Shown one piece after another: positions 41,960 through 51,275 of a stretch of 64,000 nt of DNA (position 1 is the stretch's first letter; each line of letters begins with the position of its first letter). The position numbers and the translations under genes were made by a program. The stretch covers positions 2,380,001-2,444,000 of the forward strand of contig NZ_CP162129.1 in assembly GCF_040834005.1 (NCBI RefSeq). The letters are read 5' to 3'. Under the pieces are notes generated by a model. It was not told the DNA's origin. It was given only the letters and a program-made list of their open reading frames with translations, and made no database searches. The DNA comes from Paenibacillus sp. PL2-23 (GTDB taxonomy: Bacteria; Bacillota; Bacilli; Paenibacillales; Paenibacillaceae).

Positions 41960-43425
41960 CCCATGTGCTCGCCTTTGACCTCGGCGCAAGCAGCGGCAGG
42001 GCGGTGCTCGGCCGGCTTGTAGACGGCAAGATTGAGATAGAAGAGCTTCACCGGTTTGCCAATGACCCCGTTCAAGCGGGAAGCCGGCTGCACTGGGATA
42101 TTCTTCGCTTGCTTCATGAGCTGAAGCAGGGCTTGCTGAAGGCGAAGCATCGCGGCATTGCGATCAGCAGTATCGGCATCGACACCTGGGGCGTCGATTT
42201 CGGACTGCTCGGCCGGGACGGGGAGCTGCTCGGCAATCCTATTCATTACCGCGATCCGCATACGAACGGGAAGATGGAGAGTGTATTTGCGAAGGTGCCT
42301 GCAGAAGAAGTGTTCGCGCGCACCGGCATTCAGTTCATGTCTATTAATACGCTGTATCAGCTGTCTTCGCTGAAGGATGCGGGGTCGTTTCTTCTCCAGG
42401 AGGGTCGGGATTTCCTCATGATTCCGGCGCTTCTCCGATATTACCTTACCGGAGAGAAGCATAACGAGTTTTCGTTGGCGACAACCTCGCAGCTGTTTAA
42501 CCCGTTGACGGGAGCTTGGGACGCCAGACTGCTGGAGGCCATCGGCGTGGATGCATCGCTGTTTGGACCGGTGGTGCAGCCGGGCACGAGGGTTGGCCGA
42601 CTGAGCGACGCGATATGCGAGGAGCTGGGTATCGACTCCGCGCCGGTTATTGCGGTAGCGGAGCATGACACAGGATCGGCAGTGGCGGCAGTTCCCGCCA
42701 AGGATCAGTCGTTCGCTTACCTGAGCTGCGGCACTTGGTCGTTAATCGGCACAGAAGTCAGCGCGCCTGTGTTAACCGAACGGGCACGCGAGCTTAACTT
42801 TACGAATGAAGGCGGCGTGTACGGGACCTATCGCCTGCTCAAAAATATAATGGGCTTGTGGATTTTGCAGGAATGCAGAAGAGCATGGGAGCGCGCAGGC
42901 CAAAGCTACACGTTCCCCGAGCTGGTGCAGCTGGCGGCAGAGGCGGAACCGTTCGCGGCGTTCATCGACGTCGACGATGAGCTGTTCCTACAGCCAGGCG
43001 ATATGGCGGCTCAAATTCGCACCTATTGCGTTCGCACAGGGCAGGAGGCGCCTGAGGGACCGGGAGCTTACGTACGCGTCATATTGGAAGGCCTTGCTTT
43101 TAAATACCGGAATTCGCTTGAGCAAACCGAGGAGCTCGCAGGCAGCACGTTTGACGGCTTGCATATGGTAGGCGGCGGCATACAAAACACATTGCTGTGC
43201 CAGTGGACGGCTAATGCGATCGGCAAGCCTGTATGGGCGGGTCCTATTGAAGGAAGCGCAATCGGCAATATGCTGGTACAATGGATTACAAACGGCGAAT
43301 TGAAGGATATATGGGAGGCTCGCCGCGTTGTAGCGAATTCATTCCCGTTGGTCGTCTATGAACCAAACGAGCAGGAGCTGTGGCATTCCGCGTACGAAGC
43401 ATTCAAGGCGAAGACGGGACTTTAA
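41956..43425 (+). CDS. rhaB: Rhamnulokinase
   Basis: The 489-residue FGGY-family kinase phosphorylates L-rhamnulose to rhamnulose-1-phosphate. Seen: the N-terminal phosphate loop AFDLGASSGRAV, DTWGVDFGLL, FMSINTLYQL, EHDTGSAVAAVPA, LSCGTWSLIGTE and the late adenosine motif MVGGGIQNTLLCQWTANA. It starts at a GTG that overlaps the rhaI stop, so the two are translated together; GGGAGGTG lies just before it. It might also serve as the missing fuculokinase, an inference only. Confidence 0.95.
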   Translation: MTHVLAFDLGASSGRAVLGRLVDGKIEIEELHRFANDPVQAGSRLHWDILRLLHELKQGLLKAKHRGIAISSIGIDTWGVDFGLLGRDGELLGNPIHYRDPHTNGKMESVFAKVPAEEVFARTGIQFMSINTLYQLSSLKDAGSFLLQEGRDFLMIPALLRYYLTGEKHNEFSLATTSQLFNPLTGAWDARLLEAIGVDASLFGPVVQPGTRVGRLSDAICEELGIDSAPVIAVAEHDTGSAVAAVPAKDQSFAYLSCGTWSLIGTEVSAPVLTERARELNFTNEGGVYGTYRLLKNIMGLWILQECRRAWERAGQSYTFPELVQLAAEAEPFAAFIDVDDELFLQPGDMAAQIRTYCVRTGQEAPEGPGAYVRVILEGLAFKYRNSLEQTEELAGSTFDGLHMVGGGIQNTLLCQWTANAIGKPVWAGPIEGSAIGNMLVQWITNGELKDIWEARRVVANSFPLVVYEPNEQELWHSAYEAFKAKTGL

Positions 43426-43441
43426 GTGGGGAGAAGAGGCT

Positions 43442-44200
43442 ATGCTGGTAGCAGAGCGGTACGACAAAATTGTAGCATTGGTGAATGAAAGAGGGAGCAT
43501 TCGCGTAACGGAGCTGAGCGAGCTGTGCGGCGTTACGGAGGAGACCATCCGGCGCGACCTGGATCGTCTGGAGCAGGCTGGACGGCTGCGGCGCTCGCAC
43601 GGCGGAGCCGTCAGCGTCAAGGACGGCCAGCCGGAGACGCCGTACTTCGAGCGCGAGGTGGCTCACGCCGACGAGAAGCGGCGGATTGCCGAGGAGGCAG
43701 TGAAGCTGATCGAGCCGAAGCAGCGCATACTGCTCGACGCCAGCTCAACGGCGTGGTATATGGCGGCATGTATGCCGGATATTCCGCTCACAGTGCTCAC
43801 GAATTCCATTAAGGTGGCCGTAGAGCTTTCATCCAAGGAGCGGATCGAGGTCATCTCCACCGGGGGCATTGTAGCTGCCCGGAGCTTATCCTATGTCGGA
43901 CCGCTCGCTGAACGCTCGCTGGACGCGTACCATGTGGACAAGGCTTTCTTCTCCTGCAAGGGCGTTCATCTGGAGCGCGGGGCCAGCGAATCGAACGAGC
44001 TGCAGGCGCGCATCAAGCAACGGATGACGGGTATGGCCGATCAGGTCATTCTGCTTGCCGATTCCAGCAAATTCGGCGTTCAAGCCTTCACGCATGTGGC
44101 CGATCTGAGTCAGATTCAAGTTATCATTACGGATGACGGATTATCTCGGGAGCATGCGAACGGTCTCCGTGACCGAGGCATCACCCTGATGACCGTATGA
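43442..44200 (+). CDS. rhaR: DeoR-family regulator of the rhamnose operon
   Basis: The 252-residue protein has the DeoR helix-turn-helix (ERYDKIVALVNERGSIRVTELSELCGVTEETIRRDLDRLEQAGRL) and the sugar-phosphate sensor with the IDASSTAWYMA-like loop and the motif VISTGGIV. Such regulators release DNA on binding a sugar phosphate, here probably rhamnulose-1-phosphate. The ATG at 43442 is fixed by GGGGAGAAGAGG. The upstream inverted repeat at 38134 is its likely site. A terminator follows. Confidence 0.92.
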   Translation: MLVAERYDKIVALVNERGSIRVTELSELCGVTEETIRRDLDRLEQAGRLRRSHGGAVSVKDGQPETPYFEREVAHADEKRRIAEEAVKLIEPKQRILLDASSTAWYMAACMPDIPLTVLTNSIKVAVELSSKERIEVISTGGIVAARSLSYVGPLAERSLDAYHVDKAFFSCKGVHLERGASESNELQARIKQRMTGMADQVILLADSSKFGVQAFTHVADLSQIQVIITDDGLSREHANGLRDRGITLMTV

Positions 44201-44213
44201 CGCAAGTTTTTAT

Positions 44214-44251
44214 AGCGCCGGCTTCGGTAATGGGAAGCTCGGCGCTTTTTT
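44214..44251 (+). terminator. Terminator of the rhamnose operon
   Basis: AGCGCCGGCTTC and GAAGCTCGGCGCT pair with one bulge and are followed by six T. Confidence 0.88.
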
Positions 44252-44326
44252 GCCTATATGTTCTCGATGCTAAACACGAATGTATTGAACATGAACGGTA
44301 CTATCTAACAGACTGAGGTGAGGCAA

Positions 44327-45055
44327 ATGAAAGTTTCATTGTTCGTGACTTGCTTGAGCGATAACATCTACCCCCGTGTGACAGAGGCGATGGCTCGTCT
44401 CTTGACGCGTCTTGGTGTTGAGGTGAGCTTCCCGCCAGGCCAGACCTGCTGCGGCCAGCCCGCCTATAACAGCGGCTACTGGAAGGAAGCCAGGGACTCC
44501 GCGTTGACGATACTGGACGCGTTCGAGGACAGCGACTTTGTCATTTCCCCATCTGGCTCGTGCACGGGCATGATCCATCATTATAACAAGCTGTTCGAGC
44601 ATGAGCCTGCGCAGCTGGAGAGAACGGAGCGACTCCAGGCCAAAAGCTATGAATTCACACAATTTCTTGTGAATGTGCTTGGCGTTACGGATGTAGGGGC
44701 GGCGTTCCCGCGCAAGGTAACCTATCATCCGTCCTGCCACGGCAGCCGGATATTGGGCGTGAAGGGGGAACCGCTCCGCCTGATGGAGGAGGTTCGCGGT
44801 CTGGAGCTTGTCCCGCTCCCGTTCGCTGAGGATTGCTGCGGCTTCGGCGGCACCTTCGCCGTGAAGATGGCGGATATTTCGGGCGCGATGGTGACGGAAA
44901 AAGCGGCTCATGTGCTGGAGACGGAGGCGGAGGTGCTCGTCGGCCTCGATATGGCTTGTCTCATGAATATTGCGGGCAATCTGAGGTTCCGCGGTGAGAA
45001 GGTGCGTGTCATGCATCTGGCGGAGCTGCTGTACGAGGGGGTGCAGGGAGCATGA
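44327..45055 (+). CDS. lutA: L-lactate oxidation Fe-S subunit
   Basis: The 242-residue protein contains two CCG domains (QTCCGQPAYNSGYW and FAEDCCGFGG) and no ferredoxin motif, the composition of LutA. With LutB and LutC it oxidises L-lactate to pyruvate in the cytoplasm. The ATG at 44327 follows GAGGTGAGG; an upstream GTG in frame is less likely. The gene overlaps lutB by four bases. Next to the rhamnose operon it would use the lactate made by RhaEW. Confidence 0.93.
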   Translation: MKVSLFVTCLSDNIYPRVTEAMARLLTRLGVEVSFPPGQTCCGQPAYNSGYWKEARDSALTILDAFEDSDFVISPSGSCTGMIHHYNKLFEHEPAQLERTERLQAKSYEFTQFLVNVLGVTDVGAAFPRKVTYHPSCHGSRILGVKGEPLRLMEEVRGLELVPLPFAEDCCGFGGTFAVKMADISGAMVTEKAAHVLETEAEVLVGLDMACLMNIAGNLRFRGEKVRVMHLAELLYEGVQGA

Positions 45056-46572
45056 GCGGTACGGTAAAGGGCGGCCAGACGGTCAAGGCGCGAGCGGAGC
45101 TTGCGCTGAACGATGAATTTCTGCGCAAGGCGGTCCGCTTCACGACCGAAAGGCTTCGCAACGGCAAGAAAAAAGCGTCCGAGGAGCATGGCAACTGGGA
45201 GGAATGGCGGGAGCGCGGCCGGCAGATCCGGCTGCATACAATCGCTCATCTCGATTATTACCTGAATCTATTCGTCGACAACGCGCGAGCGAACGGTGTG
45301 CATGTTCACTTCGCCGATACGGCGGAAGAGGCTGTGCGCTTGACGCTGGATATCGCCAAGCACGCGGGAGCGAGGTCCGTCGTCAAGTCGAAGTCTATGG
45401 TAACCGAGGAGCTGCATCTGAATCACGCTCTTGAAGGTATCGACGTAGAAGCGATTGAAACTGATTTGGGCGAATATATTATCCAGCTGGCGGGCGAGAT
45501 GCCCTCCCATATCGTTATTCCCGCGATTCATAAAAACAGATATCAGATTGCGGAGCTGCTGTCCAAGGAGGCGGGCTACGAACTGCCGCCGGACACAACA
45601 GCGCTGGCGGGCTTTGTCCGCAAGAAGCTGCGGGAGAAGTTCCTCGAGGCGGATATTGGCATGACAGGCTGCAACTTCGCCATCGCGGAGACGGGCTCCA
45701 TGGTGCTGTTCGAGAACGAAGGCAACGCGCGAATGGTCAGCACCGTGCCGAAGACGCAGGTTACGCTGATGGGGATGGAGCGCATCATTCCGTCATGGGC
45801 GGATCTTGAAGTGATGGCGACGCTGCTGCCTCGCTCAGCGACGGGACAGAAGCTGACGATGTATATGTCCGGCATAACAGGTCCGCGCCGCAGCGGAGAC
45901 GCTGACGGTCCGGAGGAGATGCATATCATTATCGTCGATAATGGGCGTTCCCTTCAGCTTGGCGATCCTGAGTTCCAGGAGCTGCTGAATTGCATTCGCT
46001 GCGGCGCCTGCCTGAATGCTTGTCCGGTGTACCGTCATATTGGCGGCCACGCCTACGGCAGCACCTACAGCGGCCCCATCGGGGCAGTTCTAACGCCCTC
46101 GCTGAACAAAAATATCGCGGAATGGGACGATATCGCCAACGCCTCCAGCTTGTGCGGCGCCTGCTACGAGGCTTGTCCCGTCAAAATACCGCTGCATGAC
46201 ATGCTTGTGTATCTGCGCCGCCGCAAGGTGGAGAGCGGCCATGGCAACAAGCTGGAATCGATCGGCATGCAGGGCTTCGCTGCCGTAATGGGCAGCTCGA
46301 AGCGAATGCGGGGCGTAGTGAGGCTTGGCAAGCTTGGACAGAAATTGGTCGCCAAGGACGGCGAAATACGCCTGAAGCTTGGTCCTCTGAAGGGCTGGAA
46401 CAGCTATCGCGTTACGCCAAGCCTGCCTAAGAAAGCATTCCGCGATCAATGGCCGACGCTGGAGAGCGAGCTGAGAAGCGAGCTTCGGGAGATGAAGCCC
46501 GACATGCTGGAGAGGATGAAGCAAGCAGCGGAGAGACAGAAGCAAGGCGGAGGAGGAGGACATCATGGCTAA
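45052..46572 (+). CDS. lutB: L-lactate oxidation subunit with two 4Fe-4S motifs
   Basis: The 506-residue protein has the LUD-domain core (VVKSKSMVTEELHLNHALE, GCNFAIAETGSMVLFENEGNARM) and a ferredoxin part with CIRCGACLNACPVY and CGACYEACPV. A C-terminal helical tail ends in a Gly/His-rich stretch. This is LutB. It is coupled to lutA (four-base overlap) and lutC (eight-base overlap), so the three are made in equal amounts. Confidence 0.95.
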   Translation: MSGTVKGGQTVKARAELALNDEFLRKAVRFTTERLRNGKKKASEEHGNWEEWRERGRQIRLHTIAHLDYYLNLFVDNARANGVHVHFADTAEEAVRLTLDIAKHAGARSVVKSKSMVTEELHLNHALEGIDVEAIETDLGEYIIQLAGEMPSHIVIPAIHKNRYQIAELLSKEAGYELPPDTTALAGFVRKKLREKFLEADIGMTGCNFAIAETGSMVLFENEGNARMVSTVPKTQVTLMGMERIIPSWADLEVMATLLPRSATGQKLTMYMSGITGPRRSGDADGPEEMHIIIVDNGRSLQLGDPEFQELLNCIRCGACLNACPVYRHIGGHAYGSTYSGPIGAVLTPSLNKNIAEWDDIANASSLCGACYEACPVKIPLHDMLVYLRRRKVESGHGNKLESIGMQGFAAVMGSSKRMRGVVRLGKLGQKLVAKDGEIRLKLGPLKGWNSYRVTPSLPKKAFRDQWPTLESELRSELREMKPDMLERMKQAAERQKQGGGGGHHG

Positions 46573-47305
46573 GCAACAGGAAGAGTCGCACGCAGAGTGG
46601 CTGGCGAGGCTGGCGGAATTGTCGAAGGAGAAGCAGGAGTCGTTCATGAACGGAATCGCGAAGCGTCTCGGCCATCCGCGTCTGACATCCGCTCCCAAGC
46701 ATCCTTACCGCGGCGCGCCTCCGTTCTGGCAGGCCTACGAGTGGACGCTGGAGCAGCGCATACAAGGCTTTACGGACAACTTCCTGTCCGTTGGGGGCCA
46801 TGTGGCGCGGCTGGAATCCATGGCTGACGCTTCTGCTTTCATTGCGGGCAAAGCGGAGGAGATGAGCGCCCGCTCGGTGCTGCGTCAAGACGAGCCGGCG
46901 CTGGAAGCGCTGCAGCTTGAGGAGAAGCTGCCCTCCGGGGCAAGCGTAACCGTCTGGAACAGCGACGACGATACGTCCTGGAAGGCGGTGGCCGCCGGCG
47001 CCGACTTCGGCGTCGTACAGGCGGATTACGCCGTCGCCTATACAGGCTCCGTCACCGTGCTGTCCGCGAGCGAAAAGGGCCGCTCCGTCAGCCTGCTGCC
47101 TACGGTGCTGTTCATTATCATTCCCGTGGAACGGCTTCGCACGCGCCTGGGCGAGGTGCTGACGACGTTCGACGAGACGGGCCGCGAAGGTCTGCCTGCG
47201 GGCATTCATTTCATCTCTGGGCCAAGCCGCTCGTCCGATATCGAGAACGACCTGACGATCGGCGTGCACGGCCCTGGTATCGTGTACGCGCTGCTGGTGG
47301 GCTGA
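46565..47305 (+). CDS. lutC: L-lactate oxidation subunit, LUD domain
   Basis: The 246-residue protein has the LUD domain of LutC: DFGVVQADYAVAYTGSVTVLS, LPTVLFIIIPVERL and GPSRSSDIENDLTIGVHGPG, the last being the family signature. Its N terminus is a charged helix (MAKQQEESHAEW). It completes the lutABC operon, which ends in a strong terminator. No lactate permease is adjacent. Confidence 0.95.
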   Translation: MAKQQEESHAEWLARLAELSKEKQESFMNGIAKRLGHPRLTSAPKHPYRGAPPFWQAYEWTLEQRIQGFTDNFLSVGGHVARLESMADASAFIAGKAEEMSARSVLRQDEPALEALQLEEKLPSGASVTVWNSDDDTSWKAVAAGADFGVVQADYAVAYTGSVTVLSASEKGRSVSLLPTVLFIIIPVERLRTRLGEVLTTFDETGREGLPAGIHFISGPSRSSDIENDLTIGVHGPGIVYALLVG

Positions 47306-47341
47306 CTAGCCCGGGCTATCTCCAATGGAGCAGGAGCAAAT

Positions 47342-47388
47342 AAAAGGCAAGTCCGAAGCAGCGTCAGCTGCAAAAGGACTTGCCTTTT
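47342..47388 (+). terminator. Terminator of lutABC
   Basis: Arms AAAAGGCAAGTCC (47342-47354) and GGACTTGCCTTTT (47376-47388) are perfect complements. The loop contains GCAG/CTGC pairs. It may work in both directions. Confidence 0.9.
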
Positions 47389-47404
47389 CCATTGCTTTGG
47401 GACT

Positions 47405-48301
47405 TTATTGAGGCGATGCCGCCAAATAATGCTGAATGAACTTCACCGCGTTCTCCGGATGAGGCGCGTCAACCCGGATGCCGACGATCATCTCTTTCTT
47501 CATAAGCGGTATGTCGTCGAACAGCTCAGAATCGGTAAGATCCATGCCATAAACTCGAGGAGCGGGATCATCCTCCGTCTGATGCTTCACGCCGTTGGCG
47601 CCGGCAGCGGCTTCCGCCAGCTCGGGAATGTCCTCCAGGCTCTTCAACGCGCCTTGACCGCCCATCCACTCGAACATAAACTTGTCCATGATATAGATGT
47701 CGGGCTTCTCGGACATGACCGTTACGACAGCCTTCTGAAGGTATGCGTATTGACTGCCATCCTCCTGAGGCACATAAATAATGCTCGATTCTACGCGTTT
47801 CCAGTCAGGGAAGAGGGGCAGTATGGCTTCGTTGACCGCTTTGATGTCGGTGCCCTCAGGCTCCATGAAGAGGCCCATGAAGCTGACCTCCAGATCGACA
47901 GGCGGAAGGCTGGCCAGATAACGCTGATGCTCTCTGTGGTCCATATAGCTGACAATGCCATAAATAATGAGTGCGATGGCCGCAATAGCCCCGAAGGTAT
48001 GGAGCCTGTAATAGCGCCAGAAATGGTCCACCTTCTGGGCTTGGCCGGCCATGCTCTTGTATTTGCCGTATTCCTGCTCATTGAACGCCTCTGTGAATTT
48101 CTTATCCTCATGCGAGAGAATAAGGCGGTAAGCTTCGGTTACCTTCGCGAAATCGCTTTCGCCTTCCTGCGCTTCAGTGCCTTCGGCTTTGGCGCGCGAC
48201 CTCTCTCTCTTCATCAATGTCGTATATCGTTTCTCAACTTCTTCCTTGGGCGCGAACTCATCCAGGCCCATCGTCTTGTAGGCTTGCTTCAGGTCTTCCA
48301 C
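47405..48301 (-). CDS. J-domain-like single-pass membrane protein of unknown function
   Basis: The 298-residue protein starts with a J-domain-like helical module (LKQAYKTMGLDEFAPKEEVEKRYTTLMKRER ... FAKVTEAYRLIL) in which the HPD tripeptide is absent, so it should not stimulate DnaK in the usual way. A membrane segment lies at about 102-120 (TFGAIAAIALIIYGIVSYM), and a roughly 175-residue part follows (LEVSFMGLFMEPEGTD, PDIYIMDKFMFEWMGGQG, ELFDDIPLMKKEMIVGI). The GTG at 48301 is chosen for AGAGGTG six bases before it. Similar proteins occur in paenibacilli; I know no function. Confidence 0.82.
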   Translation of the reverse strand: MEDLKQAYKTMGLDEFAPKEEVEKRYTTLMKRERSRAKAEGTEAQEGESDFAKVTEAYRLILSHEDKKFTEAFNEQEYGKYKSMAGQAQKVDHFWRYYRLHTFGAIAAIALIIYGIVSYMDHREHQRYLASLPPVDLEVSFMGLFMEPEGTDIKAVNEAILPLFPDWKRVESSIIYVPQEDGSQYAYLQKAVVTVMSEKPDIYIMDKFMFEWMGGQGALKSLEDIPELAEAAAGANGVKHQTEDDPAPRVYGMDLTDSELFDDIPLMKKEMIVGIRVDAPHPENAVKFIQHYLAASPQ

Positions 48302-48475
48302 GACTGTCACCTCTGCTTGGAGATCTAGCAATCTGCTAACTAATAGTATACGGAATGATGAGCCCCCAACGCAAACCCGGATAGATGCCCTTAGCCGCTC
48401 CAAATGTTACAATATGAAGAACGAAGGAGCAGGCTTGCGGCAGCAGGCTGCGGATTGAGGAAAAGGGGAGTCGCC

Positions 48476-49039
48476 ATGTTTGATCCAACGATATTCGATA
48501 ATTTGAAGGTTGCTGTTGAAAATGAATGGTACGATCTGGACAATCTGGACGGAATCATTGTCATAACGAATCGGAAGGACCTGCTGGACATGGCGTCGAT
48601 GTCGCGCGAGTTCTCGCTGTTCTTCCGTCTGGCGAGAGAGGATCGCGTGGAGGCGGAGCTTGTGCTGGACACCTCGCTCCGTGACCTGGCCGCGGAGCTG
48701 CTCCACCGGCAAGAGGACCATGCCGCTTGCGGCCTTCGCTTCCGGTTCCGCCTAGAGCTGGGCGCAGACGGAATCCAAGAAGCCTGCCGAGAGGTGGAGC
48801 GGCTGGTGGAAGGGATCTGGCAGCCGGAGCATAAGCCGGTGCAGACAATCAGCTCCATATTCGGCCAGGATTCGGAGCGTTGCCTGAATGTGATTGAGCT
48901 AAGGTTCGGAAGGCGAATTGGAGAAGCTCAGATGGACGATATTCCAGAGCTGGCCAAGCATGCGGTGAAGACGCTTGAGGCGCTGCGCGGCCTATTGGAG
49001 CCGGAGGGTGCCCAGCAATCCGGACATGACGAGGGTTGA
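48476..49039 (+). CDS. Hypothetical cytoplasmic protein, 187 residues
   Basis: I do not recognise this protein. Seen: a mixed alpha/beta sequence beginning MFDPTIFDNLKVAVEN, with IIVITNRKDLLDMASM, an Arg/Glu-rich middle (FRLAREDRVEAELVLDTSL) and a long helix at the end. No signal peptide or membrane segment is present. AAAGGGGAG before the ATG at 48476 sets the start 24 codons into the longest frame. It is divergent from the J-domain-like gene and precedes the preQ1-controlled operon. Confidence 0.72.
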   Translation: MFDPTIFDNLKVAVENEWYDLDNLDGIIVITNRKDLLDMASMSREFSLFFRLAREDRVEAELVLDTSLRDLAAELLHRQEDHAACGLRFRFRLELGADGIQEACREVERLVEGIWQPEHKPVQTISSIFGQDSERCLNVIELRFGRRIGEAQMDDIPELAKHAVKTLEALRGLLEPEGAQQSGHDEG

Positions 49040-49136
49040 AACTTCCTATTCCATATTGCCCTCATGCTGTGCTATAGTACGAGAGTACAACTGAAGACGA
49101 AATCCGGTTCGCCCCATTGTTTGTTGGCAAGCCGGG

Positions 49137-49169
49137 AGAGGTTCGCGAACTCCCTCTATAAAAAACTAA
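49137..49169 (+). ncRNA. preQ1-I riboswitch aptamer
   Basis: AGAGGTTC, then CTCCCTCT and TATAAAAAACTAA reproduce the preQ1-I class: a small hairpin with an A-rich tail that folds back into a pseudoknot. It lies in the leader of queCDEF; a -10-like TATAGT is at 49073-49078. PreQ1 binding is known to favour termination or block translation. Confidence 0.95.
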
Positions 49170-49260
49170 AACGCAGCGGTGGTCTGTCCATTACCGCGTG
49201 TTCAAGGCTGGAGCTGTCATTGAACTCGCGCGTCAATCAGGCATCGTCGTTTTTGTGTTC

Positions 49261-49306
49261 GGCGTCTCGTCGCTCCCTACGGAGCCGCGGACGCCGTTCT
49301 TTATTT
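49261..49306 (+). terminator. Expression-platform terminator of the preQ1 riboswitch
   Basis: Outer arms GGCGTC/GACGCC (49261-49266, 49290-49295) and inner GCTCC/GGAGC around CTAC form a stem-loop followed by GTTCTTTATTT. Confidence 0.75.
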
Positions 49307-49395
49307 ATACTGAAATGCCCCCTTGCTGAGTTCAGCCCTAAGGGCGGCTGCCTGCGGACTTCCGTCTTCTCAAGCCATGAGAGGAGGAGACAACA

Positions 49396-50067
49396 ATGTT
49401 GAAGCAAGAAAAAGCCGTCGTTGTATTCAGCGGCGGCCAAGACAGCACGACCTGCCTGTTCTGGGCCATGCGGCAATTCGCCGAGGTGGAGGCGATCACG
49501 TTCAATTACGGCCAGCGCCATAAGGAGGAGCTGACCTGCGCGGCGAATATCGCGGCTGACCTGGGCGTTAAGCACCATGTGCTGGATATGTCCCTGCTGA
49601 ATCAGCTTGCGCCCAATGCGTTGACGCGCGACGATATTGCCATCGAGCAGAAGGAAGGCGAGCTGCCGACCACGTTCGTGGATGGGCGCAATCTCCTGTT
49701 CTTGACCTTCGCCGCCGTGCTGGCCAAAGGCATTGGCGCCAAGCATATTGTTACGGGGGTCTGCGAAACGGATTTCAGCGGCTACCCGGATTGCCGGGAT
49801 GTTTTTATCAAATCGCTCAATGTTACGCTTAATTTATCTATGGACTACAGCTTTGTCATCGACACGCCGCTCATGTGGCTGAACAAGGCGGACACTTGGG
49901 GGCTGGCGGACGAGCTCGGAGCCTTTGATTTCGTTCGGGAGCGCACGCTTACCTGCTATAACGGAGTGATAGCGGATGGATGCGGCGAATGCCCGGCATG
50001 CAAGCTGAGGAGCAAAGGGTTACAAGAATACGTCGCTTCTCGCGGCGCGAGGGAGGCGGAGCGCTGA
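49396..50067 (+). CDS. queC: 7-cyano-7-deazaguanine synthase
   Basis: The 223-residue ATP-dependent enzyme turns carboxy-deazaguanine into preQ0. Seen: the PP-loop FSGGQDSTT at the start, the [10 protein letters not shown] segment and the zinc knuckle [10 protein letters not shown] near the end. AGAGGAGGAG precedes the ATG. It is the first gene behind the preQ1 riboswitch, and its stop overlaps the start of queD (TGATG). Confidence 0.96.
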   Translation: MLKQEKAVVVFSGGQDSTTCLFWAMRQFAEVEAITFNYGQRHKEELTCAANIAADLGVKHHVLDMSLLNQLAPNALTRDDIAIEQKEGELPTTFVDGRNLLFLTFAAVLAKGIGAKHIVTGVCETDFSGYPDCRDVFIKSLNVTLNLSMDYSFVIDTPLMWLNKADTWGLADELGAFDFVRERTLTCYNGVIADGCGECPACKLRSKGLQEYVASRGAREAER

Positions 50068-50519
50068 TGCTGCAGCAGGTATACCCTTCCGCCCGTCACG
50101 ATTATTGCTACGAGCTGAACAAGGACTTTCATTTCGCTGCCGCACATTATGTGCCTGCGGAGGAAGCGGGCTCTTGCAGCATGCTGCATGGACACACCTA
50201 TTACGCCAATGTGACAGTTGCCGGCGACGAGCTGGACGCCACAGGGTTTCTGGTTAATTTCTCAGTGATCAAGAAGCTGATACATGACCGCTTTGATCAT
50301 ACGCTGCTCAACAATGACACGGACAGCTTTGACGAACACAATTCGGAGCGGTTCCCGACGACGGAGGTTGTGGCACGCACCATTGCCGAGCTTGTGCAGC
50401 GTTATCTGGATGGTACGCCGAACAAGCCGAGCTGCGTGCAGGTGTTCCTGCGCGAGACGCCGACCAGCTATTGCGTCTATCGGCCGAAGCGGACCGGGAA
50501 GGCGGGGGGCCATGAGTAA
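50067..50519 (+). CDS. queD: 6-carboxytetrahydropterin synthase
   Basis: The 150-residue enzyme makes 6-carboxytetrahydropterin from dihydroneopterin triphosphate. Seen: zinc ligands in FHFAAAHYV and HGHTYY, the catalytic Cys just before (GSCSMLHGH), and a DHTLLNN segment. The true start is the ATG at 50067, overlapping the queC stop, with GGGAGGCGGAG before it; the longer open frame is not needed. It overlaps queE by eight bases. Confidence 0.95.
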   Translation: MLQQVYPSARHDYCYELNKDFHFAAAHYVPAEEAGSCSMLHGHTYYANVTVAGDELDATGFLVNFSVIKKLIHDRFDHTLLNNDTDSFDEHNSERFPTTEVVARTIAELVQRYLDGTPNKPSCVQVFLRETPTSYCVYRPKRTGKAGGHE

Positions 50520-51243
50520 GGAAAGGCCTATTCCAGTGCTGGAGGTGTTCGGACCGACGGTCCAAGGGGAGGGCATGGTGATTGGCCGCAAAACGATGTT
50601 TATTCGTACCGCGGGCTGCGACTACTCCTGCTCGTGGTGCGATTCCGCGTTCACCTGGGACGGAAGCGGCAAGGACGACATCCGCCTGCTGACGGCCGGG
50701 GATGTGCTCCAGGAGCTGGACCGGGTGGGAGGCGCCTCCTTCGATCATGTGACGATTTCAGGCGGCAATCCGGCGCTGCTGCCGCAGCTCGGCGGGCTGA
50801 TCGACGGGCTTCATGAGCGCGGCGTTCAGGTCGCGCTTGAGACGCAGGGCAGCCGCTGGCAGCCCTGGTTCCTCGACATTGACGATATGACGTTGTCCCC
50901 CAAGCCGCCGAGCTCGGGCATGTCAACCGACTGGAGCGCGCTTGACGATATCGTCGAACGGATGCGAGGGGGCGGCCGGCGCTTCTGCCTTAAGGTCGTT
51001 GTATTCGACGACGAGGATTTGGCGTATGCCAAACGCGTCTATGAGCGTTACCCGGGCATCCCGTTCTACGTCCAGGCCGGCAACGGCAATTTAACGGAAG
51101 ACGATCCAGCCCTTATGCTGCCATATCTTGTGGAGCGTTATGAGTGGCTCATTGATCGGACGATGGCTGACGAAGACATGCGCGGCATTCATGTGCTGCC
51201 GCAGCTCCATACCTGGGTGTGGGGCAACAAGAAGGGCGTCTGA
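50512..51243 (+). CDS. queE: 7-carboxy-7-deazaguanine synthase, radical SAM
   Basis: The 243-residue enzyme rearranges 6-carboxytetrahydropterin to 7-carboxy-7-deazaguanine. The cluster motif CDYSCSWC (C-x3-C-x2-C) follows FIRTAGCDYS, and the GGNPALLP and ETQGS segments bind SAM and substrate. The start is the ATG at 50512 overlapping queD; the open frame further upstream is a shadow. Confidence 0.95.
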   Translation: MSKERPIPVLEVFGPTVQGEGMVIGRKTMFIRTAGCDYSCSWCDSAFTWDGSGKDDIRLLTAGDVLQELDRVGGASFDHVTISGGNPALLPQLGGLIDGLHERGVQVALETQGSRWQPWFLDIDDMTLSPKPPSSGMSTDWSALDDIVERMRGGGRRFCLKVVVFDDEDLAYAKRVYERYPGIPFYVQAGNGNLTEDDPALMLPYLVERYEWLIDRTMADEDMRGIHVLPQLHTWVWGNKKGV

Positions 51244-51275
51244 CGACGAGAACAAAGTGAAAGGACTGTGACAAC

